Assembly (NCBI GenBank): GCA_963697705.1
Contig: CAVOPA010000018.1
Coordinates: 1 to 64,000, forward strand
Direction: 5' to 3'
From: CAVUCH01 sp963697705
GTDB lineage: Bacteria > Acidobacteriota > Vicinamibacteria > Vicinamibacterales > JAENWD01
DNA length: 64,000 nt
In this document: piece by piece, positions 47,658-56,799 of the stretch
Layout of the letters: each line of letters begins with the position of its first letter
Position numbering within the stretch: the first letter of the stretch is position 1
Made by a program: the position numbers and the translations under genes
The notes under the pieces: model-generated
The model's input: the letters and a program-made list of their open reading frames with translations, nothing else
What the model was told of the DNA's origin: nothing
The model's database searches: none

Positions 47658-49007
47658 ATGAAGCCTCTCAAAATCGGCATCGGCGGCGTCCGCGGCGTGG
47701 TCGGCGAGACCTTCACGCCGGAGCTCGCCGTTTCCTTTGCCCAGGCGTTCGGCACGTATCTCGGTCCAGGCACCATCCTCGTCGGCCGCGATACCAGGGC
47801 CTCGGGACCGATGGTTGCGGCAGCCGTGCGCGCGGGGCTGCTGGCGGCAGGCTGTGAGGTTGCGGATGTCGGCGTGTGCCCGACGCCAAGCCTCCAGCTC
47901 GCCGTGTCGTGGCTCGAGGCGCGGGGCGGCATCTCCATCACGGCGGGCCACAATGACGCCGAGTGGAACGCGCTCAAGTTCGTCAGGCCGGACGGTCTCT
48001 ACCTGAATGCGCTCCAGGCCGAGGAGCTGCTGGACGTGTACCACCAGGGCGAGTTCGACAAAGCCAGCTCGCACGACATGGCGACGTCGATCCAGACGGC
48101 GGACGCCATTGCGCATCACCTCGATGTGCTCCGCGCCGCCTTTGACGTCGAACCCATCAGGCGGCGCCGCCCGCGTGTCGCGCTCGACTGCTGCAATGGC
48201 GCCTGCGTTCGCCTGACCCCGCGCTGGCTCGAATCGATCGGCTGCGAGGTGCTGGCGATCAACGACGACGAACACGCGCCGTTCCCGCACAGTCCTGAGC
48301 CGCGGCCGAGGACCATGGCGCAGGTGAGCGCGCTCGTACGGGCGGGCCGCGCCGATATCGGCTTCGTGCACGATGCGGACGGCGAGCGCCTCGGCATCGT
48401 GGACGAGAGGGGGCGCCGCCTGTCCGAAGAGTTCACCCTGGTGCTGGCGGCGGGCGCTGCCCTCGCGCGCCGCCACGGCCCGATTGTGACGAACGTCTGC
48501 ACCACGTCGCTCGTGGATCGTGTGGCCGATGCGCACGGTGTTCCCGTCATCCGCACACCCGTGGGCCAGCCGAACATCTCAGCCGCGATGCTCGAGCACG
48601 CCGCGGTCATCGGTGGCGAAGGGAACGGCAGCGTCGCGGTGCCAGGGGTGCAGGCGTCACACGACGCCGCCGCCTCGATGACGCTGCTGCTCGAGCACCT
48701 CGCCGTCACAGGCGAGACGGTATCGTCGCAGGTGGATCGGCTGCCGCCGATGGCCATCGTCAAGCGGCTGATTGCCGTGGATCCACGCCGCATCTACTCG
48801 ACGCTGCAGGCCTTGCGCGATCGAACCGACGACGCGCGTGGTGCAACGCTGGATGAGACAGACGGCCTGCGTTTCGACTGGGCGGACGGATGGGTGCACG
48901 TGCGCGCGTCGGGCACCGAGTCGATGGTGCGCGTAATCGCGGAGGCGGGCACCGCGGCACGAGCCCAGGAGCTCGCCGACTGGGCACGTGAGCGGCTCGG
49001 GACGTAG
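47658..49007 (+). CDS. Phosphohexomutase-family protein lacking the catalytic serine
   Basis: ATG 47658, 449 aa, complete four-domain length. IGIGGVRGVVGETFTPELA opens it. The phosphoserine loop, normally TASHNP, reads ITAGHNDAEWNALK: Ser is Gly and Pro is Asp. The metal loop is HDADGERLGIVDE in place of D-x-D-G-D-R. The sugar loop IGGEGNGSVAVPG and the phosphate loop VRASGTESMVRVIAEAG are kept. Without the phosphoserine it should not work as a standard mutase. It may be a pseudoenzyme or a partner of the intact paralogue that starts 3 nt after its stop. It lies next to the microcompartment locus. Confidence 0.85.
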   Translation: MKPLKIGIGGVRGVVGETFTPELAVSFAQAFGTYLGPGTILVGRDTRASGPMVAAAVRAGLLAAGCEVADVGVCPTPSLQLAVSWLEARGGISITAGHNDAEWNALKFVRPDGLYLNALQAEELLDVYHQGEFDKASSHDMATSIQTADAIAHHLDVLRAAFDVEPIRRRRPRVALDCCNGACVRLTPRWLESIGCEVLAINDDEHAPFPHSPEPRPRTMAQVSALVRAGRADIGFVHDADGERLGIVDERGRRLSEEFTLVLAAGAALARRHGPIVTNVCTTSLVDRVADAHGVPVIRTPVGQPNISAAMLEHAAVIGGEGNGSVAVPGVQASHDAAASMTLLLEHLAVTGETVSSQVDRLPPMAIVKRLIAVDPRRIYSTLQALRDRTDDARGATLDETDGLRFDWADGWVHVRASGTESMVRVIAEAGTAARAQELADWARERLGT

Positions 49008-49010
49008 ATC

Positions 49011-50369
49011 ATGCGCGCCATTCCCACGCTGAAGATCTCGATTTCCGGAGTACGCGGCGTCGTCGGCGAGTCGCTCACCCCGATCCTGCTGACGCGCTTT
49101 GCGCAGGCCTTCGGCACCTGCATGGGCACCGGCCCGATCGTCGTCGGGCGCGACACGCGGCGCTCGGGCGAGATGGTGCGGCAGGCCGTCATCGCCGGCC
49201 TGCTGTCGGCCGGCAACCGCATCGTGGAGGTTGGCGTCTGCCCGACGCCGACGGTGCAGTTCGGCGTGCGCCGGCTCGCGGCGCACGGTGGCATCGCGAT
49301 CACCGCCAGTCACAACCCGTCAGAGTGGAACGCGCTGAAGTTCATCGGGCCTGATGCGCTCTTCCTCAACGGTGCGCGCGGCCGCGAGCTGCTCGACATC
49401 TACCACCAGGGCGAGTACCGCCGAGTCGCCGGTGGCGACATGCGCGAGATTCAGCACCGACCGGACGTGGTCGACCTGCACGCTCGGGCGGTTCTGGACG
49501 CCGTCGGCGCGCTGCCACGGCGCCGAGGTCGGCCGCTGCGGGTGGCGCTCGATTCCTGCAACGGCGCAGGTTCGGCCGTCACGCCGGCGCTGATTGAGGC
49601 GCTCGGCGCGGAGGTCGTCACCATCTACACGACACCCGATGGCTCATTCCCGCGCCCGGCCGAGCCGACGGCGGCAAACCTCTCGGCGCTCTGCGATCTG
49701 GTCAGGTCGAGCGGAGCGGACGTTGGCTTCGCGCAGGACATGGACGCCGATCGCCTGGCGATTGTGTCCGAGGCCGGTGAGCCGATCGGTGAGGAGCTCA
49801 CGCTCGTGCTCGCGGTCGAGCGCGTCCTGGCGCGCACGCCGGGGACGGTGGTGACGAACCTGTCCACCAGCCACCGCGTCGAGGCCGTCGCAGCGCGCGC
49901 GGGGTGCCGCGTCGTGCGAACGCCGGTTGGCGAAGCGAACGTTGCCGATGGGATGCTGCGGGAGCGTGCCGTGATCGGCGGCGAAGGCAATGGCGGCGTC
50001 ATCTATCCCGCCATCAACTTCGGTCGCGACAGCCTCGTCGGCATTGCGCTCGTGCTCCACCTCCTGGCCGACACCGCGCAGCCGCTTTCGTCGCTGGTGG
50101 CCGCGCTGCCGGCGTCGGCCATGGTCAAGGCACAGATGCCGTGCCCCTCGCAGCGGGTGGGCGACGTGCTTCGCCGCATCAGGCAGCAGTATGAGCAGCA
50201 CCCGATGGACCTCCGCGACGGCGTGAAGGTGCTGCTCGGGGATGCCTGGTTTCATGTGCGCGGATCGAACACCGAGCCCATCATTCGCGTCGTCGCAGAA
50301 GCCCCGACGGAAATCGCCGCGCGCGCATTGGCGGACGAGGTATTCGCCATCGTGGCCGCGACCGCGTGA
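49011..50369 (+). CDS. Phosphoglucomutase/phosphomannomutase family protein
   Basis: ATG 49011, 452 aa. ISISGVRGVVGESLTPILLT at the start, intact phosphoserine loop AITASHNPSEWNALKFIG, metal loop QDMDADRLAIVSEAG, sugar loop IGGEGNGGVIYPAINFGRDS and phosphate loop VRGSNTEPIIRVVAEAP. It interconverts hexose 1- and 6-phosphates, or the hexosamine forms; glmM is already present elsewhere, so glucose or mannose phosphate is more likely. The tandem pair with 47658 shares the NALKF, YHQGE and GEGNG blocks and arose by duplication. Confidence 0.88.
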   Translation: MRAIPTLKISISGVRGVVGESLTPILLTRFAQAFGTCMGTGPIVVGRDTRRSGEMVRQAVIAGLLSAGNRIVEVGVCPTPTVQFGVRRLAAHGGIAITASHNPSEWNALKFIGPDALFLNGARGRELLDIYHQGEYRRVAGGDMREIQHRPDVVDLHARAVLDAVGALPRRRGRPLRVALDSCNGAGSAVTPALIEALGAEVVTIYTTPDGSFPRPAEPTAANLSALCDLVRSSGADVGFAQDMDADRLAIVSEAGEPIGEELTLVLAVERVLARTPGTVVTNLSTSHRVEAVAARAGCRVVRTPVGEANVADGMLRERAVIGGEGNGGVIYPAINFGRDSLVGIALVLHLLADTAQPLSSLVAALPASAMVKAQMPCPSQRVGDVLRRIRQQYEQHPMDLRDGVKVLLGDAWFHVRGSNTEPIIRVVAEAPTEIAARALADEVFAIVAATA

Positions 50370-50453
50370 CCGGTTGATCGCCGGGAATCACCAGCTGTGT
50401 CTCTGCCACGACCGTGGTGACGAGCCACCTTTGCCCGGTAGCAGCGGATCCAA

Positions 50454-51395
50454 ATGACACCTGATCGTCGACAGTTTCTCGCCACGGTTGGAAGCGCTGC
50501 GGTCTCCGCCGCGATCGGCCCGCCCGCGGTGCCTGCGCAAACGAGAAGCGGCACGGGCATCGTTCTCCTGGGCACGAAAGGCGGGCCACGAGTGAGCGCG
50601 GCCGGCCGCAGGAGTCCTGCCACGCTGCTGTTGATCGGCGACGTGCCGTACGTGGTCGACTGCGGCTACGGCACGTCGATGCAGCTGCTCGCCGCAGGCG
50701 TGTCGTTGAACGCTGTCCGCCACGTGTTCATCACTCACCATCATTCGGACCACAATTTCGAATACGGCGCCCTTCTCTACAATGCGTGGATCACTGGCCT
50801 GCCGTTTCGGCTCGACGCATACGGGCCGCCGGGGCTCGAGCGCATGACGAGCTCATTTTTCGAATACATGAAAGACGACCTGGACACACGTGTTCCGGAC
50901 GAGGGCAGATCCGATCCGCGCGGGCTGGTCGCGGCGCACGAATTTCTTGCCCCGGGCGTCGTGCTGCAGAATGACGAGGTGACGGTGCGCTCGTGTTCCG
51001 TCCGCCACCCGGCGATCCAGCACGCGTACGCATACCGCTTCGACGCAAAGGACCGTTCGGTGGTGATTTCCGGAGACACCGCCTACGCGCCGGAGCTCGC
51101 CGCGTTTGCCAGAGGCGCGGACGTCCTCGTCCACGAAGTGATGTACCTGCCTGGGATCGAGCGCCTGCTCGCGCGTCTGCCGAATGCGCATCGCCTCCGC
51201 GCCCATCTGCTCGCGAGCCACACAGTGCCGGAAGACGTCGGCCGGATCGCCGCTGAAGCTGGCGTGGGTACACTGGTGCTGTCGCACTTCGTTCCGGGCG
51301 ACGACGCGACGATCACGGATGCCCAGTGGTCGAAGGGCGTGCGCGAGCACTTCAAGGGCCGGGTGATCGTCGGCACCGATTTGATGAAGATCTAG
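50454..51395 (+). CDS. Tat-exported metallo-beta-lactamase-fold hydrolase
   Basis: ATG 50454, 313 aa. A twin-arginine signal (PDRRQFLATVGSAAVSAAIG) exports the folded protein. The zinc motif THHHSDHN is near residue 88, with later metal ligands in VISGDTAYAPEL and LASHTVPEDVG. VYVVDCGYGTSMQLLAAG precedes the metal site. The overall layout fits RNase Z/arylsulfatase-like MBL proteins; the substrate is unknown. Confidence 0.85.
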   Translation: MTPDRRQFLATVGSAAVSAAIGPPAVPAQTRSGTGIVLLGTKGGPRVSAAGRRSPATLLLIGDVPYVVDCGYGTSMQLLAAGVSLNAVRHVFITHHHSDHNFEYGALLYNAWITGLPFRLDAYGPPGLERMTSSFFEYMKDDLDTRVPDEGRSDPRGLVAAHEFLAPGVVLQNDEVTVRSCSVRHPAIQHAYAYRFDAKDRSVVISGDTAYAPELAAFARGADVLVHEVMYLPGIERLLARLPNAHRLRAHLLASHTVPEDVGRIAAEAGVGTLVLSHFVPGDDATITDAQWSKGVREHFKGRVIVGTDLMKI

Positions 51396-51658
51396 CCCGG
51401 CATGGCCCGACTGCGCGTCGTGCCCGGCCTTAGCCGGGCCTGATGCCCTCGGTGTAGCGCCCGGCTTTAGCCGGGCCTCAGGCCCTCGGTGTAGCGCCCG
51501 GCTTCAGCCGGGCCTCAGGCCCTCCGTGTAGTGCCCGGCTTCAGCCGGGCCTCAGGCTCTCCGTGTGGTGCCGGCTTCAGCCGGGCCTCAGGCCCTCCGT
51601 GTGGTGCCCGGCTTCAGCCGGGCCTCGTGCCGTCCGTGTAGTGCCCGGCTAGCCGGTC
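51396..51658. repeat. 37-bp tandem repeat with hairpin units, about six copies
   Basis: Unit starts at about 51451, 51488, 51525, 51562, 51598 give a period of 37 (one copy is shorter by one base). Each has GCCCGGCTTCAGCCGGGC (8-bp stem, short loop) followed by CTCAGGCCCTC. The copies differ by a few substitutions (GTAGCG/GTAGTG/GTGGTG). The array lies between convergent genes. Confidence 0.9.
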
Positions 51659-51666
51659 CTGATTCG

Positions 51667-54600
51667 TCAGGGCACCGCGATCGCCGCCCGCTTCTTCTTC
51701 CTGAGCGCAGCGTTGGCGGCCGAGAGCTCGGCCTTCAGCACGCCTTGAAACGCGGACTCCACGTCGGCGAGCTCGCTCGTCAGCACGTCGATTCGCTGCA
51801 GCTGGTAATCCGCGGGACGACCCTCGTACGAAAGGATCGCGCTGTACAGTTGGTCCGCATGCTCGCGTAGCCGTTCCTCGCCGGTGATGGCGCCCCCTTC
51901 GGTGGTGGCCACCACCCGCTTCCGCACCTCGTCCGCTTTCGCAGCCAGCGCCTCCAGTGGCCGGCGGGCGGGATCCGCCGCCGGCAGCGACTGGACCTCC
52001 CGGTCGGCCGCCTCTCGCAGCCCGTTGACGCGGCGCACGAGTGCCGTCATGGACCCGAAGAGGGCGTGGACGCGCATCGCCGCCTCGTACTGTGCCTTTC
52101 GGTCCGTCTCGGTGAACGTGGCACGGCGATCGAGCGCGAGGGGCAGCGTCGTGTCGTACGTCTTGTCGCCCTTCGTGAGGCGCACGGTGTAGCGGCCGGG
52201 CAGCACGCGCGGACCATTGAAGCCGGCCTGCGCCAGTTGCGCCGCCGGCGGCACCTCCGGCGGCTTCACCCGCATCGACCAGGTGATGCGGTTGATGCCG
52301 CGGCGCGCGCTCGCCGGGATCGTGTCTACGACCGCGCCGTTCGCGTCGAGCACCTGCAGGCTGATCTTCCCGAAGAGGTGACGGGTGCGCTGGTAGTACG
52401 TGATCACGGCGCCGCTCTCGGGATTGTCGCCGCTGAAGCTGGCGTCGCCGCCGGGCCACCCGCCGGAGCCCTGGATCCGCTGCTGCACGGGCCGCGTGGG
52501 GAGAAAGGCCGCCTCCGATGCGAGCACGTCGCCCGCGAGGCTGCGCAGCGGCGTGATGTCGTCCACGATCCAGAGGCCGCGCCCGTGGGTGGCAATGACG
52601 AGATCGTGATCCCGCGGCTGCACCACGAGATCGCGAACGGCGACGGCGGGGAAGTTCCCCGGCTTGAACTGCGCCCAGGCGGCGCCGCGGTCGATCGACA
52701 TCCACAGACCGAACTCCGTGCCGGCAAACAGCAGGTCGGGTGTCACGACGTCCTCGCGGATCACGTGCACGTACCCGCGCAACCCCTGCTCCGGTCCCGC
52801 GATTCGCTGCCACGTCTGGCCGTCGTCGTCCGTGCGGAACAGGTAAGGCGTCATGTCGCCCATGGTGTGGCGATCGACGGCCACGTACGCGCGCTTCTCG
52901 TCGAACCGGCTTGCCTCGACCCACGAGATCCACCTGCCCGCCGGTACGCCAGGCAGGCTGCCCCCGACGTTGGCCCACGTGGCGCCCCCGTCGCGCGTCA
53001 CCTGCACCTGCCCGTCGTCGGTGCCCACCCAGATCCGGCGTGGGTTCTTGGGCGACTCGCTGATCGAGTAGATCGTCGTGTGCATCTCGGCGGCCGAGTT
53101 GTCCACCGTGACCCCGCCCGACTTCTCCTGCTGCTGCCGCGCCGGATCGTTCGTGGTGAGGTCAGGCGAGATCCGGTCCCACGTCTGGCCGTGGTCCCGC
53201 GAGCGGAACAGGAATTGGGCGCCGATGTAGAGCGTGCCTTTCTCATTCGGCGAGAGATGGATCGGCGTGTTCCAGTTGAAGCGCAGTTTCTCACCCTTGC
53301 CGGCTTTCGGCTGGATGTCACGCGCCTCGAGGGTGCGGCGGTTCACGCGCCCGATGAAGCCGCCCTGCATCTCGGCGTAGGCGAAGTCAGGATCCGCGGG
53401 ATCGGCGAACGCCCAGAAGCCGTCTCCGTTGTACAGGTTCTCCCACCGGTTGCTGGTGATGCCGCCCGGGTAGATCGAGTCGCCGACCCACGAGCTGTTG
53501 TCCTGCAACCCGCCATACACCTGGTACGGGTCCTTGTCGTCCACGCTGACGTGGTAGAACTGCGAGATCGGCAGGTTGTCGGCCTTCCACCAGCGGTTCG
53601 CGCCGTCGTAGGAGATCCACAATCCGCCATCGTCGCCGCCGAAGAGATGCTGCGTGTTCTCCGGGTTGATCCAGACGTCGTGCCAGTCGCCGTGAGAGCG
53701 GCCGGCCGCGCCGCTGAAGCTGCGGCCGCCATCGTTCGAGACGATGAGCCCACCGCCGGCCTTGAACACGCGGTCCTTGTTCTTCGGATCGACGACGAGG
53801 TTGGCGAAGTAGAACGGGCGCCACACCATCATCTGGCTGCGATCCCGCTCCTCGAACGTCTTTCCGCCGTCGTCGGACACGAAGAGCGCGCTCCGGGCGC
53901 ACTCGATGACGGTATACACGCGGCTCGGGTCGGAAGGCGCGACGGCCACGGCGACCCGACCCCACGGCTTGGCGGGGAGGCCCTTCGCAGTCGACATGTC
54001 GAGGGCCGACCACGTCTGTCCCGCATCGTTCGACACGAACAGGCCGCTGCCGCTCGGCGCGTCTGGCGACTCGCCTCCGGAGCGGAATGTCCATCCCTGG
54101 CGCCGGAAATCCCACAAGCTGGCAAACAGCCGGTTCGGCGCCTTGGGATCGAGCGACACCGATCCGCAGCCTGTCGAAGGGTTGCCGCCCTTCAGCACGA
54201 GCGCCCACGTCTGGCCGCCGTCGGTCGTCTTGTAGAGGCCGCGCTCGGTCGAGTCGCTCCACAGTTTGCCCGGCACGCACGCGTAGACCGTCTGGCCGTC
54301 GGTCGGGTGCACGGCAATCGCCGTGATGCGCTCCGACTCGGGCAGCCCGCTTCGCGTCCACGTGTCGCCACCGTCGGTGGACTTGTAGATGCCGTCGCCG
54401 ATCGAGACCGAGTTGCGGGTCCAGCCCTCGCCGGTGCCGGCCCAGACCACCTTCGGGTTGGACGGGTCGATCGCGACCGCGCCGATTGACTGCACCGGCT
54501 GCTTGTCGAACACCGGACGGAACGTCGTGCCGCCGTCGAGCGAGCGCCACACACCGCCGCTGGCCGAGCCGACGAACACGGTCACCTTGCCGTCTTCACC

Positions 54601-54771
54601 GGGCCGCGCCGCGATCGCCGCGATACGTCCGCTCATCGCTGCCGATCCGATGTTGCGGATGCCCAGGCCCGAGATCACTCCCGCGTCGAACGGCGCGCGG
54701 CCGTCAGCCGCGGCGAGCGGCTGCACCGAGGCGAGGACCAGGAGCAGCAGAAAACGTGTCGTGGGTCGCAT
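51667..54771 (-). CDS. Sortilin/VPS10-like BNR-repeat exported protein
   Basis: ATG 54771, 1034 aa. Signal peptide MRPTTRFLLLLVLASVQPLA. Many Asp-box/BNR repeats follow (SLDGGTTFRPVF, STDGGDTWTRSG, TTDGGQTWALVL, SNDAGQTWSALD, SDDGGKTFEERD, TRDGGATWANVG, TDDDGQTWQRIA), making a ten-bladed-type propeller. The C-terminal 300 residues hold a beta-sandwich (VLPGRYTVRLTKGDKTYDTT) and a helical tail (ELADVESAFQGVLKAELSAA). Often annotated as glycosyl hydrolase, but no catalytic evidence is seen here. The gene is 3 nt after the LolA-like gene. Confidence 0.85.
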   Translation of the reverse strand: MRPTTRFLLLLVLASVQPLAAADGRAPFDAGVISGLGIRNIGSAAMSGRIAAIAARPGEDGKVTVFVGSASGGVWRSLDGGTTFRPVFDKQPVQSIGAVAIDPSNPKVVWAGTGEGWTRNSVSIGDGIYKSTDGGDTWTRSGLPESERITAIAVHPTDGQTVYACVPGKLWSDSTERGLYKTTDGGQTWALVLKGGNPSTGCGSVSLDPKAPNRLFASLWDFRRQGWTFRSGGESPDAPSGSGLFVSNDAGQTWSALDMSTAKGLPAKPWGRVAVAVAPSDPSRVYTVIECARSALFVSDDGGKTFEERDRSQMMVWRPFYFANLVVDPKNKDRVFKAGGGLIVSNDGGRSFSGAAGRSHGDWHDVWINPENTQHLFGGDDGGLWISYDGANRWWKADNLPISQFYHVSVDDKDPYQVYGGLQDNSSWVGDSIYPGGITSNRWENLYNGDGFWAFADPADPDFAYAEMQGGFIGRVNRRTLEARDIQPKAGKGEKLRFNWNTPIHLSPNEKGTLYIGAQFLFRSRDHGQTWDRISPDLTTNDPARQQQEKSGGVTVDNSAAEMHTTIYSISESPKNPRRIWVGTDDGQVQVTRDGGATWANVGGSLPGVPAGRWISWVEASRFDEKRAYVAVDRHTMGDMTPYLFRTDDDGQTWQRIAGPEQGLRGYVHVIREDVVTPDLLFAGTEFGLWMSIDRGAAWAQFKPGNFPAVAVRDLVVQPRDHDLVIATHGRGLWIVDDITPLRSLAGDVLASEAAFLPTRPVQQRIQGSGGWPGGDASFSGDNPESGAVITYYQRTRHLFGKISLQVLDANGAVVDTIPASARRGINRITWSMRVKPPEVPPAAQLAQAGFNGPRVLPGRYTVRLTKGDKTYDTTLPLALDRRATFTETDRKAQYEAAMRVHALFGSMTALVRRVNGLREAADREVQSLPAADPARRPLEALAAKADEVRKRVVATTEGGAITGEERLREHADQLYSAILSYEGRPADYQLQRIDVLTSELADVESAFQGVLKAELSAANAALRKKKRAAIAVP

Positions 54772-54774
54772 GTG

Positions 54775-55524
54775 CTACTCCTTGCCTGTCGCCGGGGCAG
54801 ACGGAAACGCGAACACCGCGGGATCGGCCGGTACGTTCACCTCGGCCTTCTCGACGATGATCTTCTGGCTGCGCGGCGCGCCGGGAGGGCCGATTTCGTA
54901 CGAGAACGGAATCGCGACGCCGTTCACGCGCTCGTAGTTGCCGAAATCCGTCTCTGTCTGTGTCTCGGAGCCACGGATGGCGTGTTGATACCGGATCCGG
55001 ATGACGAGGAAGTAATCGGGGTCCAGGAAGACGGTGAGCGTGTCGCCATCGCGCTGGCTCACCCGGATCTTGTGCGCGTCGGTGCCGTCGACGTCCTCCG
55101 TACCCAGGTACGTCAGCGTCGAGCCCTTCGCGGCGGCATCGACGAGCGGCCCATCGATGTCGGCGTCGTCGATGAGGCCCTTGCTGTCGTCGCGCGACTG
55201 GCGTTCGGGGTCCTTGCGGCCCTGGAACGGTGAGATCTGCCACCCTTCCTTGCCGTCCCAGGCCTGCACGGCGGTCAGGCCCTGGGCCGAGAACTCCGCG
55301 CGCGCCATTCCCGGCCGCTTGAGCACCTCCGAGTAGGCGAGCTCGAAGCCGCCGCCCACGAACACCAGCTTGCCCGTCAGGCGCAGGCTCTGGATGGCGC
55401 GAAGCTTCTCCAGCCCGCCGCGCGCTTCGACGTGGCGCGACACCAGTTCGTCGACCGACAGCGCCGTGAGGGACGGCCCGCAGAGCGCCAGCCACACCAC
55501 GGCAGCCGCAAAACGTGTACGCAT
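54775..55524 (-). CDS. LolA-like exported outer-membrane-lipoprotein-sorting family protein
   Basis: ATG 55524 is preceded by CTGGAG; a TTG just upstream is also in frame. 249 aa. Signal peptide RTRFAAAVVWLALCGPSLTA. Family body: VDELVSRHVEARGGLEKLRA, QSLRLTGKLVFVGGGFELAY, LDPDYFLVIRIRYQ and FGNYERVNGVAIPFSYEI. It resembles the protein at 6254. It is cotranscribed with the sortilin-like protein, so they may act together in the periplasm. Confidence 0.75.
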   Translation of the reverse strand: MRTRFAAAVVWLALCGPSLTALSVDELVSRHVEARGGLEKLRAIQSLRLTGKLVFVGGGFELAYSEVLKRPGMARAEFSAQGLTAVQAWDGKEGWQISPFQGRKDPERQSRDDSKGLIDDADIDGPLVDAAAKGSTLTYLGTEDVDGTDAHKIRVSQRDGDTLTVFLDPDYFLVIRIRYQHAIRGSETQTETDFGNYERVNGVAIPFSYEIGPPGAPRSQKIIVEKAEVNVPADPAVFAFPSAPATGKE

Positions 55525-55667
55525 CAATCGCTCCAGGAAAGGACCAGGTGAGCCTACGCTATCCCAGTCGGATGCGCGCCCACAACACAGGCAGGACGAT
55601 CCGTGGGACGAGCCGCGGGATGAACCAGCAACCGGCGGTTCCCACCGGCAGGCCGCACCGCACTAAG

Positions 55668-56621
55668 ATGGACTCTGTGCGTCCCGCCGTCCTGGTCACC
55701 CGCAGGTTGCCGTCTGCCGCGCTCTCCGTGCTGTCGGAGCACTGCGAGGTGGACATGCACTCCGGCGACACCGGTCTCACAACCTCCGAACTGCGCGACC
55801 GCCTTCGCGGCAAGCAGGGAGTCCTGGTGCTGCTCGGCGATTGCATCGACGCCGCAGCCATCGACGGCGCCTCCGACCTGAAAATCATTGCGAATGTCGC
55901 CGTGGGATACGACAACCTGGACGTGGCGCACGCCCGCTCCAGGGGCATTGTCTGCACGAACACGCCGGACGTGCTCACCGACGCCGTGGCCGACTACACC
56001 TGGGCGCTGATCCTGGCGATCACCCGCAGGATCGGGGAAGGGGAGCGGATCGTGCGGCGCGGAGAGTGGAAGGGATGGGCGTTCGACTTCATGCTTGGCA
56101 CGAGCCTGCGAGGCAAGCAGCTCGGGATCGTCGGCGCCGGCCGGATCGGCGGCGCGGTGGCGGAGCGCGCGCCCGCCTTCGGCATGCACGTGGCCGTCAG
56201 CAGCCGCCGGCAGGTGGACTGGCCGGGCGCCGAGTGGATGTCGTTCGATCGCCTGCTCGCGACCTCGGACGTCGTCAGCCTGCACGTGCCGCTGACGCCG
56301 GAGACAAGAAAGCTTGTCGGCCAGCCAGCGCTCGCGCGGATGAAGCGCACGGCCTACCTCGTAAACACGACCCGCGGATCGGTGGTGGACGAGGCGGCGC
56401 TCGCGTGGGCGCTGCGCGAGCGGCTGATTGCGGGCGCCGCGCTCGATGTGTTCGAGCGCGAGCCCGAGGTGCACGCGGACCTGCTTCCGCTCGACAACGT
56501 GGTGCTGGCGCCGCACCTGGGCAGCGCGACCCGCGAGACCCGGCTGGCCATGGCGGATCTCGCCGTGCGGAACGTGGTGGCGGTGCTCACCGGGCATGTG
56601 CCGTTGACGCCGATTGTCTAG
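55668..56621 (+). CDS. D-2-hydroxyacid dehydrogenase (glyoxylate/hydroxypyruvate reductase-like)
   Basis: ATG 55668 (MDSVRPAVLVTRRLPSAALS) gives 317 aa, the normal length. NAD site LGIVGAGRIGGAVAERA; the segment IIANVAVGYDNLDVAHARSR; catalytic Arg in VNTTRGSVVDEAAL, Glu in ALDVFEREPEV and His in LAPHLGSATRETR. It reduces glyoxylate or hydroxypyruvate, or acts on a related D-hydroxyacid. Confidence 0.9.
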   Translation: MDSVRPAVLVTRRLPSAALSVLSEHCEVDMHSGDTGLTTSELRDRLRGKQGVLVLLGDCIDAAAIDGASDLKIIANVAVGYDNLDVAHARSRGIVCTNTPDVLTDAVADYTWALILAITRRIGEGERIVRRGEWKGWAFDFMLGTSLRGKQLGIVGAGRIGGAVAERAPAFGMHVAVSSRRQVDWPGAEWMSFDRLLATSDVVSLHVPLTPETRKLVGQPALARMKRTAYLVNTTRGSVVDEAALAWALRERLIAGAALDVFEREPEVHADLLPLDNVVLAPHLGSATRETRLAMADLAVRNVVAVLTGHVPLTPIV

Positions 56622-56767
56622 GCCGGCCTGAAGGCCGGCACTACGTGGAACACGCGAGCACCGCGGGGAACATCGCGGGCACGACGCGGAACACGGCGAC
56701 CACCAGTGGACCGGCGCTGAGGCGAGGGCCTTTGGACACCTGTAGTGCCGACCTTCAGGTCGGCCGT
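56622..56767. repeat. Inverted pair of REP-like palindromes
   Basis: GCCGGCCTGAAGGCCGGCAC at 56623-56642 and TAGTGCCGACCTTCAGGTCGG at 56741-56761 are the same palindrome family in opposite orientation, about 100 bp apart. The gap holds several GGAACA and CACGGCG words. Confidence 0.65.
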
Positions 56768-56799
56768 GATCAGGAAATTCGACGAGGCGCCACACGAAG

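Noticed and set aside
51396..51658. CRISPR-like array of 37-bp repeats
   Set aside because: Units are contiguous with no unique spacers, each unit is itself a palindrome, and no cas gene is near.
52066..54489. Long plus-strand open frame of 807 codons
   Set aside because: It lies antisense to the sortilin-like gene, is Arg/Val/His-rich without domains, and results from high-GC third positions of the real gene.
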